Both the position numbers and the translations under genes were made by a program. Positions 1 to 8,562 of a stretch of DNA of 22,491 nt are shown here, one piece after another. The stretch comes from Lysobacterales bacterium (GTDB lineage Bacteria > Pseudomonadota > Gammaproteobacteria > Xanthomonadales > Marinicellaceae). A model generated the notes under the pieces. It worked only from the letters and a program-made list of their open reading frames with translations, had not been told where the DNA came from and searched no databases. The DNA lies in assembly GCA_026990095.1 (NCBI GenBank), contig JALSIL010000181.1, positions 1 through 22,491 of the forward strand, read 5' to 3'. Numbering within the stretch: the first letter of the stretch is position 1; each line of letters begins with the position of its first letter.

Positions 1-1
1 G

Positions 2-391
2 GCTTTCCCAAAGAAAAGAAGTGCCATACTTTCACATTGGGATAACCGAGTTGATACCACGAGTTGGTACGCTAAAAGAATAAGAGAACAGTATATATCA
101 GAGGCAAATATAGACTTAAAAGCAGGCTTGGGTTTTCTCGATTCGTTAGTTGCAATTAGCCCGTTATTGGGGTTATTTGGTACGGTATACGGAATGTTAG
201 GTGTGTTTGAAATCATGGCAACCGAAGGAACTTCAAATGCTCGAGCAATGGCAGGAGGTGTTGCTAAAGCAACGGTGCCAACCATGGCAGGTATGATTGC
301 TGCTTTATCAGGAATCTTTTTTACAACCTACTTTAAACAAAAAGCACAGATTGAAACTCAGAAACTTGAAGATTCCATGGTTCAACACTAG
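2..391 (+). CDS. exbB: ExbB/TolQ/MotA-family proton channel subunit (TonB2-type ExbB), 5' truncated by window edge
   Basis: The frame is open from base 2 to the TAG at 389-391 without an interruption, so the gene enters from outside the window; the visible TTG at 128 is internal, not the start. The 129 visible residues include a cytoplasmic stretch with SWYAKRIREQ, then two membrane segments: one reading SPLLGLFGTVYGMLGVF and a second rich in small residues (TVPTMAGMIAALSGIFFTTYF). The PLLGLxGTVxGM signature is typical of ExbB/TolQ/MotA proteins, which form the pentameric inner-membrane proton channel around ExbD. The short tail after the last membrane segment and the following exbD-tonB-TPR order match the TonB2-type ExbB2 rather than the longer TolQ. 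The upstream part of the system lies outside the window. The family is clear; the ExbB2 subtype is inferred from context. Confidence 0.9.
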   Translation, partial: AFPKKRSAILSHWDNRVDTTSWYAKRIREQYISEANIDLKAGLGFLDSLVAISPLLGLFGTVYGMLGVFEIMATEGTSNARAMAGGVAKATVPTMAGMIAALSGIFFTTYFKQKAQIETQKLEDSMVQH

Positions 392-469
392 CAAAAGCTG
401 AACCTTATAAGAGTGAAAACAATTTATTTTCACTTACAACAAACAAAAAATTATATAAGAGGTCTAGAA

Positions 470-871
470 ATGAGACGTAGACATTTTCATGAAGATGAAG
501 CAGAGATAAATATTACACCAATGTTGGATGTTGTGTTTATTATGTTAATATTTTTTATCGTAACAACTTCATTTGTTAAAGAAACAGGTGTGACCATAAG
601 TCGTCCATCAGCATCATCTGCCAAGCAGGTGAAAAAAGGTAATATCTTGGTAGCTATTAAAGATACTGGCAAGATTTGGATTAATAAACGTGAGATTGAT
701 ATTCGAGCGGTGCGTGCGGTTGTTGAAAAAATGCATGCAGAAAATCCAGAAGGGTCGGCTGTGATTATTGCTGATCGAGGTTCGCGAACAGGTGATTTAG
801 TGACAGTAATGGATCAAATTAAAGCCGCAAAGGTTGAGAAAATTTCAATTGCAGCAACAAAAGCTGAATAA
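470..871 (+). CDS. exbD: ExbD biopolymer transport protein (TonB2-type)
   Basis: This 133-residue protein is the ExbD stator partner of ExbB, carrying the proton-responsive aspartate that powers TonB. It has a short charged cytoplasmic N-terminus, then NITPMLDVVFIMLIFF, in which D20 is the conserved membrane aspartate, one membrane helix at about 18-37, and a periplasmic domain of about 95 residues. An in-frame GTG at 413 would add 19 residues (starting MKTIYFHLQQ), but the ATG at 470 is preceded by AAGAGG at 458-463 and gives the usual ExbD N-terminus (charged residues, then ITPMLD), so I chose 470. It follows exbB by 78 bases and precedes tonB by 12, as expected for one operon. TolR is the alternative paralogue; the tonB neighbour argues against it. 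Confidence 0.93.
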   Translation: MRRRHFHEDEAEINITPMLDVVFIMLIFFIVTTSFVKETGVTISRPSASSAKQVKKGNILVAIKDTGKIWINKREIDIRAVRAVVEKMHAENPEGSAVIIADRGSRTGDLVTVMDQIKAAKVEKISIAATKAE

Positions 872-883
872 TGAGGAATTCTT

Positions 884-1519
884 ATGAGTAGTATAACAAG
901 AGGAGGTGTATCAGTTATACCTGCTGGAATCATTACCTTCTTTTTATTTATAGGTATGTATTGGTTGGTAAATTTATCAAACCACGAGAAGCCCAATGAC
1001 GATGACAACATCTCCATCGACTTTTCTCCGGTTAAAATAGACGAAGACATTAATCAAAAACAGAGGCGTATTCCAAAAAAACCACCACCTCCCAAAGAAC
1101 CGCCTCCACCTCCCAAGATGAATATTCAACAGAATCAAACGGTTGCTAATAATATGCCTACGCCAAACGTCCCTGCATTGGACTTGGCAATTGGTGGTTC
1201 GGGTCCTTTTATTGGAGGAGGCGGGCAAGTTGACATGACAAAAGATGGCGGTATTATCCCTATCGTCACAATTGCACCAAACTATCCTAGGAAGGCAGCG
1301 ATTGCCAAAATTGAAGGGTGGGTCGAAATGGAGTTTACCATTACTGAAGCAGGAACTGTTGTGAGCCCAAAAGTGATTGCCTCAAAACCAGTCAGAATTT
1401 TTGACAGGGAAGCCTTGCGGGCTATCTTAAAATATAAATTCAAACCCAAAGTAGTTGATGGTGTGGCGATGACTCAAGTTGCTACTCAAAGAATTGAATT
1501 TAAACTCGCTAAGGATTAA
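884..1519 (+). CDS. tonB: TonB family protein, TonB2-type energy transducer
   Basis: This 211-residue protein transmits inner-membrane proton motive force to outer-membrane TonB-dependent receptors. Visible parts in order: a short N-terminus and one membrane helix at about 9-30, a periplasmic linker with a proline-rich stretch at about 64-78 (KKPPPPKEPPPPPK), a Gly-rich piece (IGGSGPFIGGGG, about 103-114), and a C-terminal TonB domain at about 125-209 with the conserved Tyr-Pro (134-135), an EGWVEMEF strand and KYKFKPKVVDG. GAGGAA at 873-878 is a good ribosome binding site for this ATG. The short length and position directly after exbD match TonB2 proteins of Vibrio and relatives rather than the longer E. 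coli TonB. The stop overlaps the ATG of a possible longer start of the next gene by one base, so translation is probably coupled. Confidence 0.92.
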   Translation: MSSITRGGVSVIPAGIITFFLFIGMYWLVNLSNHEKPNDDDNISIDFSPVKIDEDINQKQRRIPKKPPPPKEPPPPPKMNIQQNQTVANNMPTPNVPALDLAIGGSGPFIGGGGQVDMTKDGGIIPIVTIAPNYPRKAAIAKIEGWVEMEFTITEAGTVVSPKVIASKPVRIFDREALRAILKYKFKPKVVDGVAMTQVATQRIEFKLAKD

Positions 1520-1524
1520 TGCAA

Positions 1525-2835
1525 ATGATAAAAAAATTAAAAATATTAGTACTGATGGTTGGTTTGTTAAGTTTTGTATTCTCTATCGCAGGCGAATTTA
1601 AAACAGGAAACCCTGAGCGTAAAAGATCCAACAAAGAAGCAATGAACGAGTCGACCTTTAAAAAATTCACGAAGTTGCAAGAAATGATGGCGGATTCAAA
1701 ATACGATGAAGCTAGAGCTGGATTAAATGCACTCTTACAAAGAAGGCTAAATGCTTTCGAGAAGGCGAATGTGAATCAGTACCTTGGTTATATTGAGCAG
1801 GCTGAAGGTCATTATGATAAAGCTGCCAAATATTTCCAAGCAGCTTTAGATTCAGATGCACTGCCCAACCAAGCTCATTTCCCAATGATGGTACAAGTGG
1901 CTCAAATGTTAATAGGAAGCGGCAGTTATCAAAAAGGCCTTGACATGCTGCATAAGTATTACAAACTAACGGACTCTATTAAAGACTATGTCTTTGCACT
2001 CGAAGCCAATGCTTATGCTCAATTGAAACAGTATAATAAGGCTATTCCTATTCTTAAAAAAGCAATTAGTTTATCTGATAAACCTACTGAGCCATGGAAT
2101 TATTTACTCTACTCCTTATACATGGAGACTTCGCAATTTCAACAGGCAGCTAAGACCCTTGAGACTCTTATTGCCATTAATCCAGACAAGGAGGATTATT
2201 GGAAGAGATTATCAGGAGTTTATTTTAATCTTAAAAAAGATGATAAGGCATTAGCAACATTAGTGGTTGCAGAAAAAAATGGCATGATGAAAGATGAAAA
2301 GGAAAGGTTGAGGTTATTTAGAATGTATGCTTTTTTGGGAGTGCCTTATAAAGCTGGCAAAGTATTAGAGCAAGGTTTGAAAGATGGAGTGATTAAATCC
2401 GAATACAAACATTGGAAAACATTGGGTGAAGTTTGGTATACGGCTGCTGAAATGGATAAATCACTAGAAGCTTTTGATGAAGCCAGTAAAACGGCACAAG
2501 ATGGTCAAATTGATTTTAGACGAGCTTATATTTATTTTGATAGAGAAGACTGGCCAAATGTAATAAATGCATTGAACTCTGCTTTAGAAAAAGGTGGGTT
2601 AAAGGAGAGGAAAATTGGTCAAGCATGGTTGCTATTAGGAATGGCCAATAGTGAGTTGGGAAAAATGTCCAAGGCTGTTGATGCCTTAAAAAAAGCGGCC
2701 AAGTACAAGAGTTCTCGAAATAACGCAGTGCAATGGTTGGATCATATCGAAAGTCAACAAAGACGAGCTAGAGTAGAAGCGGAGCAACGCAAAATGTTAG
2801 AAGAAAAAGCTTCTGATATAGTTGATGAAACTTAA
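1525..2835 (+). CDS. exported TPR-repeat protein, TonB2-system accessory
   Basis: The protein (436 residues from this start) begins with a signal-peptide-like segment (MIKKLKIL then LVLMVGLLSFVFSIAG) and continues as repeated helical pairs of TPR type, for example YLGYIEQAEGHYDKAAKYF and a later copy AWLLLGMANSELGKMSKA; the C-terminus is a charged helix rich in Arg and Glu. It lies directly behind tonB. In Vibrio and related marine bacteria a periplasmic TPR protein is part of TonB2-type gene clusters, and I infer the same kind of accessory role here; the sequence does not show the partner. An ATG at 1519 overlaps the tonB stop by one base, but AAGGA at 1511-1515 sits 9 bases from 1525 and only 3 from 1519, so I prefer 1525. 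Cleavage site and exact repeat number are uncertain. Confidence 0.8.
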   Translation: MIKKLKILVLMVGLLSFVFSIAGEFKTGNPERKRSNKEAMNESTFKKFTKLQEMMADSKYDEARAGLNALLQRRLNAFEKANVNQYLGYIEQAEGHYDKAAKYFQAALDSDALPNQAHFPMMVQVAQMLIGSGSYQKGLDMLHKYYKLTDSIKDYVFALEANAYAQLKQYNKAIPILKKAISLSDKPTEPWNYLLYSLYMETSQFQQAAKTLETLIAINPDKEDYWKRLSGVYFNLKKDDKALATLVVAEKNGMMKDEKERLRLFRMYAFLGVPYKAGKVLEQGLKDGVIKSEYKHWKTLGEVWYTAAEMDKSLEAFDEASKTAQDGQIDFRRAYIYFDREDWPNVINALNSALEKGGLKERKIGQAWLLLGMANSELGKMSKAVDALKKAAKYKSSRNNAVQWLDHIESQQRRARVEAEQRKMLEEKASDIVDET

Positions 2836-2846
2836 TTAGCAATCGC

Positions 2847-3752
2847 GTGACTGAAAAAATAAAAAGCAGTAATGAGGCTGTCATTGCTGCTTTTTTTGAT
2901 TTCCTAAAACTTGAAAAAGGCTTGTCAGATAATACCATTGCAAGTTATTCCTCAGATATTAACCAGTTTTTAAATTTTATAGAAAATTCAGTTATTCTTG
3001 CTCAAGTCGAACATCATTTAGTTAACAATTATTTAAGCGTTTTAAATAAGCAAAGACTAAGCCCTAAAAGTGTATCTCGTAAAATTTCATCACTTAAACA
3101 ACTGTATTCTTATTTATTGAAAATCAAATTAATTCAGGAAAACCCTTTTAGTGCCATTGTCATGCCAAAGACAGGCACTTCGGTTCCAAAACCCTTATCT
3201 GAAATTCAGATTAATAAATTATTAAATGCACCAGATTTAACAACGGCAATTGGCTTTAGGGATAAAACTATGATTGAGTTGATGTATTCGTGTGGATTGC
3301 GAGTGTCTGAATTAATTAATGTCAAGTTGATGGAAGTCAACCTGAACCAAGGAACCTTACTCATAACAGGCAAAGGGCAGAAACAGCGTTTAATTCCGAT
3401 GGGTGAATACGCCACTGACTATTTATCTACCTATTTGACTCAATTTAGGAAACTATTGTTAAAGACAAAGAAGTCGAATTATGTCTTTTTAAGTAATCGC
3501 GGTAAAAACATGACGCGCCAAACCTTTTGGCACAGCATTAAAAAATACGCACAAATGGCGGAAATATATCCCTTACCATCGCCTCACATGTTACGTCACT
3601 CTTTTGCGACACACTTGCTTAATCACGGAGCCGACTTGAGGGTTGTACAGATGTTGTTAGGGCATTCAAATGTATCAACAACCCAGATATATACTTTGGT
3701 TGCAAAAGAAAAATTGAAAGAAATTCATCAAAAACACCACCCAAGAGGGTGA
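2847..3752 (+). CDS. xerD: site-specific tyrosine recombinase XerD
   Basis: XerD works with XerC at the dif site to resolve chromosome dimers during cell division. At 301 residues it has the family's usual length. The N-terminal core-binding domain covers about 8-95 (FFDFLKLEKGLSDNTIASY), the catalytic domain about 115-300. The full active-site set is visible: R152 (CGLRVSEL), K176 (TGKGQKQRL), H247 and R250 (PHMLRHSFATHLL), H273 (LLGHSNVSTTQ) and Y282 (IYT). The stretch NHGADLRVVQMLLGHS and the terminal HQKHHPRG closely resemble E. coli XerD rather than XerC. The following gene is dsbC, as in E. coli xerD-dsbC. The GTG start has no clear ribosome binding site; an in-frame stop at 2826-2828 excludes a long upstream extension, so the start is acceptable but weakly supported. 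It is a housekeeping enzyme, not a mobile-element integrase. Confidence 0.95.
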   Translation: MTEKIKSSNEAVIAAFFDFLKLEKGLSDNTIASYSSDINQFLNFIENSVILAQVEHHLVNNYLSVLNKQRLSPKSVSRKISSLKQLYSYLLKIKLIQENPFSAIVMPKTGTSVPKPLSEIQINKLLNAPDLTTAIGFRDKTMIELMYSCGLRVSELINVKLMEVNLNQGTLLITGKGQKQRLIPMGEYATDYLSTYLTQFRKLLLKTKKSNYVFLSNRGKNMTRQTFWHSIKKYAQMAEIYPLPSPHMLRHSFATHLLNHGADLRVVQMLLGHSNVSTTQIYTLVAKEKLKEIHQKHHPRG

Positions 3753-3763
3753 GTTGGTATGTT

Positions 3764-3795
3764 TTTACAGGTAAATATTTGCTTATAAATATAAT
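3764..3795 (+). promoter_or_regulatory. possible promoter ahead of dsbC
   Basis: In the 101-base xerD-dsbC gap a perfect TATAAT lies at 3790-3795, with TTTACA (five of six to TTGACA) at 3764-3769. The spacer is 20 bases, longer than the usual 17, so the pair is not convincing as a unit; the -10 element alone is the stronger part. If real, dsbC could be transcribed independently of xerD from a start near 3802. Confidence 0.3.
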
Positions 3796-3853
3796 TGGAA
3801 CTAAAATTCATTGTTTCTTGTCAAAGTAAAATATTAAATTTGGAATCTAAAGT

Positions 3854-4582
3854 ATGTATAAAACAATTACAACAACAGCATTGCTGTTAGCAGTGACAGC
3901 CATTAGTGCTAAAGAGCCTTCTAAAGCGATTGTAGATGGCATTAAAAACTTAGCACCAACGGCATCCGTTTCATCCATGGAGAAAACCCCGATTAAAGGA
4001 ATTAAAGAGATTGTTATTAATTCAGGTCGAGGGGGAGAGGTCTACTATATATCCGATGATGGAAAATATTTATTAAATGGAAATATGATTGATACAACCA
4101 GTCGTGAGGACTTAACAGAAAATAAAAAATCAGGCATTAGAAAAGAGTTAATGGCACAATTTGGCAAAGATCAGCGCATTGATTTCTTTCCAAAAGAAAT
4201 GAAACACCACATAATGGTATTTACGGATATTGATTGTGGATATTGCCGCAAGTTGCACAATGAAATTGATGAATACAATAAATTAGGCATAGGAATATCT
4301 TATCTTTTTTACCCAAGAGCAGGATTAAAGTCACCTGCTTACGATAAAGCGGTTACGGTGTGGTGTTCAGATAATAGGCAAGAAGCCATGACTAATGCAA
4401 AATCTGGTATAGCTCTGGAAAATAAAACCTGTGATAACCCCGTAGAAGCACACTACAAAGCAGGCCAATCAGCTAATGTAACAGGAACTCCCGCCATCGT
4501 TTTAGAAAATGGTAAATTAATGCCAGGGTATTTGCCCCCTGAGAAGTTGTTGCAAAGATTGAACATTATGATGGCAAAGTAA
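3854..4582 (+). CDS. dsbC: periplasmic thiol:disulfide interchange protein DsbC
   Basis: DsbC is a periplasmic disulfide isomerase that shuffles wrong disulfides in exported proteins and is kept reduced by DsbD. The 242 residues start with a signal peptide (MYKTITTTALLLAVTAISA, probable cut after AISA), followed by an N-terminal dimerisation region (about 22-85) and a thioredoxin-fold domain. The active site is C128-G-Y-C131 in FTDIDCGYCRKLH; a second pair, C171 and C193, matches the structural disulfide of DsbC; the cis-proline is P213 in VTGTPAIVL. Length is close to E. coli DsbC. It follows xerD, the same neighbour as in E. coli, and is closed by a terminator 45 bases downstream. DsbG is the main alternative, but the CGYC motif and xerD linkage favour DsbC. 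The ribosome binding site is weak (GGA at 3842-3844). Confidence 0.93.
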   Translation: MYKTITTTALLLAVTAISAKEPSKAIVDGIKNLAPTASVSSMEKTPIKGIKEIVINSGRGGEVYYISDDGKYLLNGNMIDTTSREDLTENKKSGIRKELMAQFGKDQRIDFFPKEMKHHIMVFTDIDCGYCRKLHNEIDEYNKLGIGISYLFYPRAGLKSPAYDKAVTVWCSDNRQEAMTNAKSGIALENKTCDNPVEAHYKAGQSANVTGTPAIVLENGKLMPGYLPPEKLLQRLNIMMAK

Positions 4583-4626
4583 AAAGTAAAAGCCAAACTA
4601 AGAATTATCTAACAGGGTTAATATAT

Positions 4627-4651
4627 AAAACCGGCATCTGCCGGTTTTTTT
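4627..4651 (+). terminator. intrinsic terminator after dsbC
   Basis: A perfect 9-base stem AAAACCGGC / GCCGGTTTT (4627-4635 with 4640-4648) encloses the loop ATCT and runs into a T tract ending at 4651. It separates the xerD-dsbC transcript from purL. Confidence 0.9.
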
Positions 4652-4737
4652 AGTTTAAACAAAGCTTAATAGTAATACACATTGATTGGATTAATGGTAT
4701 TATTCACACCTGAATTAGTTAGCGTCTTTTAAATAAA

Positions 4738-7700
4738 ATGAATAGTGAAATCTGTGTTTTACAATCAGCTATAAAGCTGAGTCAATTTCAACTCAATAAG
4801 CTTAATAAAGAAATCAACAATACCAATAAAATTATTGCTATTAGCGATGTCTTTTTAGTCTCAGCCCCAGTGGTTTCAGACTCAAGCAAAAGTAAATTAA
4901 AGCGTTTGTTAAATGCAAGAGATTTTACAAAAAGGAATTGTGAAATATTTATTGCACCACGCCAGGGGACTATTTCTCCTTGGTCAAGCAAAGCAACTGA
5001 TATACTGCATAATTGCGGTCTTAAAGATATAAAACGCATAGAGTTATCACGCTGTTATGAGTTTGAAAAAGAGGTAACTGTTAGTGCTGTTAGAGAAACA
5101 CATATTTTTGACAGAATGATAGAGGATATTTATCAGAGCGTTAGCGATTTAACGGTATTGTTTGAAGAACTAAAGCCGCAAAAAGATGATGAAATAAAAA
5201 TACTAAACTCGCCAGAAAGAATAGATGAAATCAACCAAGAATTAGGCCTGGCACTGTCTAAAAGTGAAAAGGATTATCTGCTTAAAAGTTATGCAGAGAT
5301 ACAAAAAGAACCAACAGCAGCAGAATTGATGATGTTTGCTCAGGCAAATTCTGAGCATTGCCGACATAAAATATTTAATGCAAGTTGGAAAATTGACAAC
5401 CAACAGCAACCAAAGTCACTGTTCTCAATGATTCGAAATACAGAAGCCAAAACGCCAAGTCCAGCAATTTCTGCTTATAAAGATAATTCTGCCGTTTTTA
5501 GTGGTGGACAAAGCGTTCGTTGGATTAAGGGTGCTGACAATAAATACACAGAAGAAACTTTAGATGCTGATATTCTCATCAAGGTAGAAACACACAATCA
5601 CCCAACAGCTATCTCTCCTTTTCCAGGAGCAGCAACTGGCTCAGGTGGAGAAATTAGAGATGAGGCAGCGACAGGTCAAGGCAGCCGACCTAAAGCGGGA
5701 TTGACAGGATATTCAGTAAGTCACTTGAAAATTCCAAACAACAGACATCCATGGGAAGAAGACACTCCCGGTAAGCCAGAAAGAATCGCATCAGCACTGG
5801 ATATCATGCTTGAAGCACCGCTTGGAGCAGCGGCATTTAATGATGAATTTGGGCGTCCAAATATCTGTGGCTATTTTCGATCAATGGAAATCAATACCGA
5901 AGACTTTGGTTGGCGAGGATACCATAAGCCCATCATGTTGGCAGGTGGATTGGGAACCATCAACCGCGATTTAGCAATCAAACAAGACACGCAAGCAGAA
6001 GATGTTTTGGTTGTTCTTGGAGGGCCTGCGATGTTGATTGGTTTGGGAGGAGGAGCAGCCTCATCAATGACCAGTGGCAGCAGAAAAGAAGACTTGGATT
6101 TTGCTTCAGTTCAAAGGGGCAATCCTGAGATGGAGCGGCGATGCCAAGAAGTAATCGATTCTTGTTGGACATTGGGTCATGACAGCCCAATACGTTCAAT
6201 TCATGATGTAGGTGCTGGAGGTTTGTCCAATGCGATGCCAGAATTACTCGATGATGCGGGTTTGGGAGGCGTATTAGAATTGCGAGAATTACAGATTGAT
6301 ACAACATCAATGACACCAATGGAAGTGTGGTGTAACGAATCACAAGAGCGTTATGTTATATCCATTAAGCCAGATAAATTAAAGCAATTTACAGACATGT
6401 GTGAGCGGGAGCGTTGCCCAGTAGCGGTGCTTGGTAAAGCCACTAAAGAGCAAAAGCTGACTGTTAATGATGTTTATTTCAGTGAAAAAATAGTGGATAT
6501 TCCAATGAGCCTGCTTTTTGGAAACACCCCAAAAACAGAAAAAAACATCAAAAGAGTTAAACCAAAACTGAGTAAATTTGATAGCAGCTCTATTGAAATA
6601 GAAGATGCCAGAAACAAAATACTTGCCTTTCCGACGGTTGCAAGTAAAAAATATTTAATTACTATTGGCGATCGGACTGTCTCAGGGCTGGTTCATAGGG
6701 ATCAAATGGTTGGACCTTGGCAAATCCCTGTCGCTGATTGCGGGGTCACTTTAAGAGATTTTCATTCTTATGCTGGAGAAGTGATGTCTATTGGTGAAAA
6801 AGCACCATTGGCATTAATTGATGGAAAAGCTTCGGCACAAATGGCGGTTTGTGAAGCATTGTTAAATTGTGCTGGAAATTTTATTGGTTCGTTGGATAAA
6901 ATAAAGTTATCGGCTAACTGGATGGCGGCATCAGGACTAGGACGAGAAGATGAAGTTCTTTTTGATGCAGTCAAAGCCATTGGAGAAGAGTTGTGCCCTC
7001 AATTAGGTATTGGCATTCCTGTGGGCAAAGATTCGTTGTCGATGAACTCGCAGTGGGATAATGGGCAGAAAACAGTCACTTCACCGGTTTCATTATTAAT
7101 CTCAGCTTTTGCTAATGTTAAAGACGTCCGCAAAAGTGTAACGCCTTATTTTGATGCTAAACAAACCCATAAGTTTTATTACATTGATTTGGCCCAGGGT
7201 AAAAAACGATTAGGGGCTTCATCCTTAGCACAAGTTTACAGTCAAATTGGCGATGAGTGCCCACAAGTGGAGAGCATTGAAAAAGTAAAGTCATTCTGGC
7301 AATTGATGCAATCATTAATCGAAAAAGAACTTATTGCAGCATACCACGATGTTTCTGATGGAGGTTTATTTGTGACGATTCTTGAGTTGTGCATGGCAAG
7401 CCACTGTGGAGCGAAAATAAATATAAACTTTAGCAGTCAAGCACCTGTTAATAAACTTTTTAATGAAGAGCTTGGTGTAGTGGTCGCCATTTCAGAACAA
7501 CAAGAAGCGGACTTCATAAAACAAATTAAGCAGACAGAATTAAAAAAAGACATCGTTGAAATTGGATTAAGCCAAACACAAAAGACGTTGCAAATTAAAG
7601 ATGGAATGAAAAATATTTTTAGTGAATCACTCGTTGATTTGCAACAAAAGTGGAGTCTTACCAGTCATCAAATGGTCACTTTAAGAGACAACCCAGAAAC

Positions 7701-8562
7701 AGCTAAACAAGAGTTTGACTGGATAGCAAAAGAGGATAAAGGTATTAACCCAAAAGCAGCTTTTGATTTTAGTGAAACAGTGATTGCACCGTATCTTAAT
7801 TTATCCCGACCCAAAGTTGCCATCCTAAGAGAGCAAGGTGTCAATGGTCAAAAAGAAATGGCAATGGCATTTTATAAAGCTGGATTTGATGCCTACGATG
7901 TACATATGCAGGATTTGCTTGAGGGGAGATTTAATATTAATGATTTTCAGGGCATGGCAGCTTGTGGTGGGTTTTCTTATGGAGATGTTCTCGGTGCTGG
8001 AAAGGGCTGGGCGAATAGCATTTTGTTTAATGAGAAAATAAAAGCACAATTTTCAGAATATTTTATCGATGACAATAAGTTCACCTTGGGCGTGTGTAAT
8101 GGCTGCCAGATGTTGTCGTCTTTAAAAGAGATTATTCCAGGGACTCAATCCTGGCCACTATTCTTAAAAAACACATCGCAACAATTTGAGGCAAGATTTT
8201 CTTCTGTTATAATTGAAGAAAGCCCTTCTGTTTTTTTTGAAGATATGCAGGGTGCACGTATTCCAGTTGCTATAGCACACGGAGAAGGTCGAGCATTTTT
8301 TAAAGACGAGAGCTGTACGACAAATAGAGTGGCGAGTTATTGTGATAATAAGGGTGTCAGAACTCAAAGTTACCCTTTTAATCCCAATGGTTCTCATAAT
8401 GCGACAGCTGCGGTTAGTAATGAAAGTGGAAATGTGTTAATAATGATGCCGCATCCAGAGCGGGTGTTTAGAGCGGAGCAAATGTCATGGTGCCCAAAGT
8501 CATGGCAAGGTAATTCACCGTGGATGAGAATGTTTTATAACGCGAGGAGATTTGTTAAGTGA
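4738..8562 (+). CDS. purL: phosphoribosylformylglycinamidine synthase (long form PurL)
   Basis: This enzyme converts FGAR, ATP and glutamine to FGAM in purine synthesis in the cytoplasm. At 1274 residues it is the large single-chain form of Gammaproteobacteria. The N-terminal PurS-like part (SQFQLNKLN; GTISPWSSKATDILHNCGL) is followed by the synthetase domains with FAQANSEHCRHK (about 200-211), VETHNHPTAI (283-292) and GSGGEIRDEAATGQGSRPKAGL-like elements, then a class I glutaminase domain from about residue 1023. Its catalytic set is C1120 in GVCNGCQ and H1239/E1241 in PHPERVFR. All motifs are intact. The start aligns with E. coli PurL, although no Shine-Dalgarno sequence precedes the ATG. 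It begins 86 bases after the dsbC terminator. Its last bases overlap the next gene (GTGA), which ties it to the secretion genes downstream. I see no PurR-like palindrome upstream. Confidence 0.97.
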   Translation: MNSEICVLQSAIKLSQFQLNKLNKEINNTNKIIAISDVFLVSAPVVSDSSKSKLKRLLNARDFTKRNCEIFIAPRQGTISPWSSKATDILHNCGLKDIKRIELSRCYEFEKEVTVSAVRETHIFDRMIEDIYQSVSDLTVLFEELKPQKDDEIKILNSPERIDEINQELGLALSKSEKDYLLKSYAEIQKEPTAAELMMFAQANSEHCRHKIFNASWKIDNQQQPKSLFSMIRNTEAKTPSPAISAYKDNSAVFSGGQSVRWIKGADNKYTEETLDADILIKVETHNHPTAISPFPGAATGSGGEIRDEAATGQGSRPKAGLTGYSVSHLKIPNNRHPWEEDTPGKPERIASALDIMLEAPLGAAAFNDEFGRPNICGYFRSMEINTEDFGWRGYHKPIMLAGGLGTINRDLAIKQDTQAEDVLVVLGGPAMLIGLGGGAASSMTSGSRKEDLDFASVQRGNPEMERRCQEVIDSCWTLGHDSPIRSIHDVGAGGLSNAMPELLDDAGLGGVLELRELQIDTTSMTPMEVWCNESQERYVISIKPDKLKQFTDMCERERCPVAVLGKATKEQKLTVNDVYFSEKIVDIPMSLLFGNTPKTEKNIKRVKPKLSKFDSSSIEIEDARNKILAFPTVASKKYLITIGDRTVSGLVHRDQMVGPWQIPVADCGVTLRDFHSYAGEVMSIGEKAPLALIDGKASAQMAVCEALLNCAGNFIGSLDKIKLSANWMAASGLGREDEVLFDAVKAIGEELCPQLGIGIPVGKDSLSMNSQWDNGQKTVTSPVSLLISAFANVKDVRKSVTPYFDAKQTHKFYYIDLAQGKKRLGASSLAQVYSQIGDECPQVESIEKVKSFWQLMQSLIEKELIAAYHDVSDGGLFVTILELCMASHCGAKININFSSQAPVNKLFNEELGVVVAISEQQEADFIKQIKQTELKKDIVEIGLSQTQKTLQIKDGMKNIFSESLVDLQQKWSLTSHQMVTLRDNPETAKQEFDWIAKEDKGINPKAAFDFSETVIAPYLNLSRPKVAILREQGVNGQKEMAMAFYKAGFDAYDVHMQDLLEGRFNINDFQGMAACGGFSYGDVLGAGKGWANSILFNEKIKAQFSEYFIDDNKFTLGVCNGCQMLSSLKEIIPGTQSWPLFLKNTSQQFEARFSSVIIEESPSVFFEDMQGARIPVAIAHGEGRAFFKDESCTTNRVASYCDNKGVRTQSYPFNPNGSHNATAAVSNESGNVLIMMPHPERVFRAEQMSWCPKSWQGNSPWMRMFYNARRFVK

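Noticed and set aside
128..391. Complete 87-residue protein starting at TTG 128
   Set aside because: The frame is open upstream to the window edge and the upstream residues fit ExbB, so this is the 3' part of a longer gene.
2847..3752. Tyrosine recombinase as a sign of an integron, phage or genomic island
   Set aside because: C-terminal motifs match XerD closely and the neighbour is dsbC, the usual housekeeping context; no attachment site or cargo is seen.
4682..4703. Promoter TTGATT / TATTAT upstream of purL
   Set aside because: The spacing between the two boxes is only 10 bases and no better partner was found, so it was not annotated.
5978..6343. 121-codon minus-strand frame within purL
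   Set aside because: It lies wholly inside conserved PurL synthetase sequence and shows no recognisable domain.
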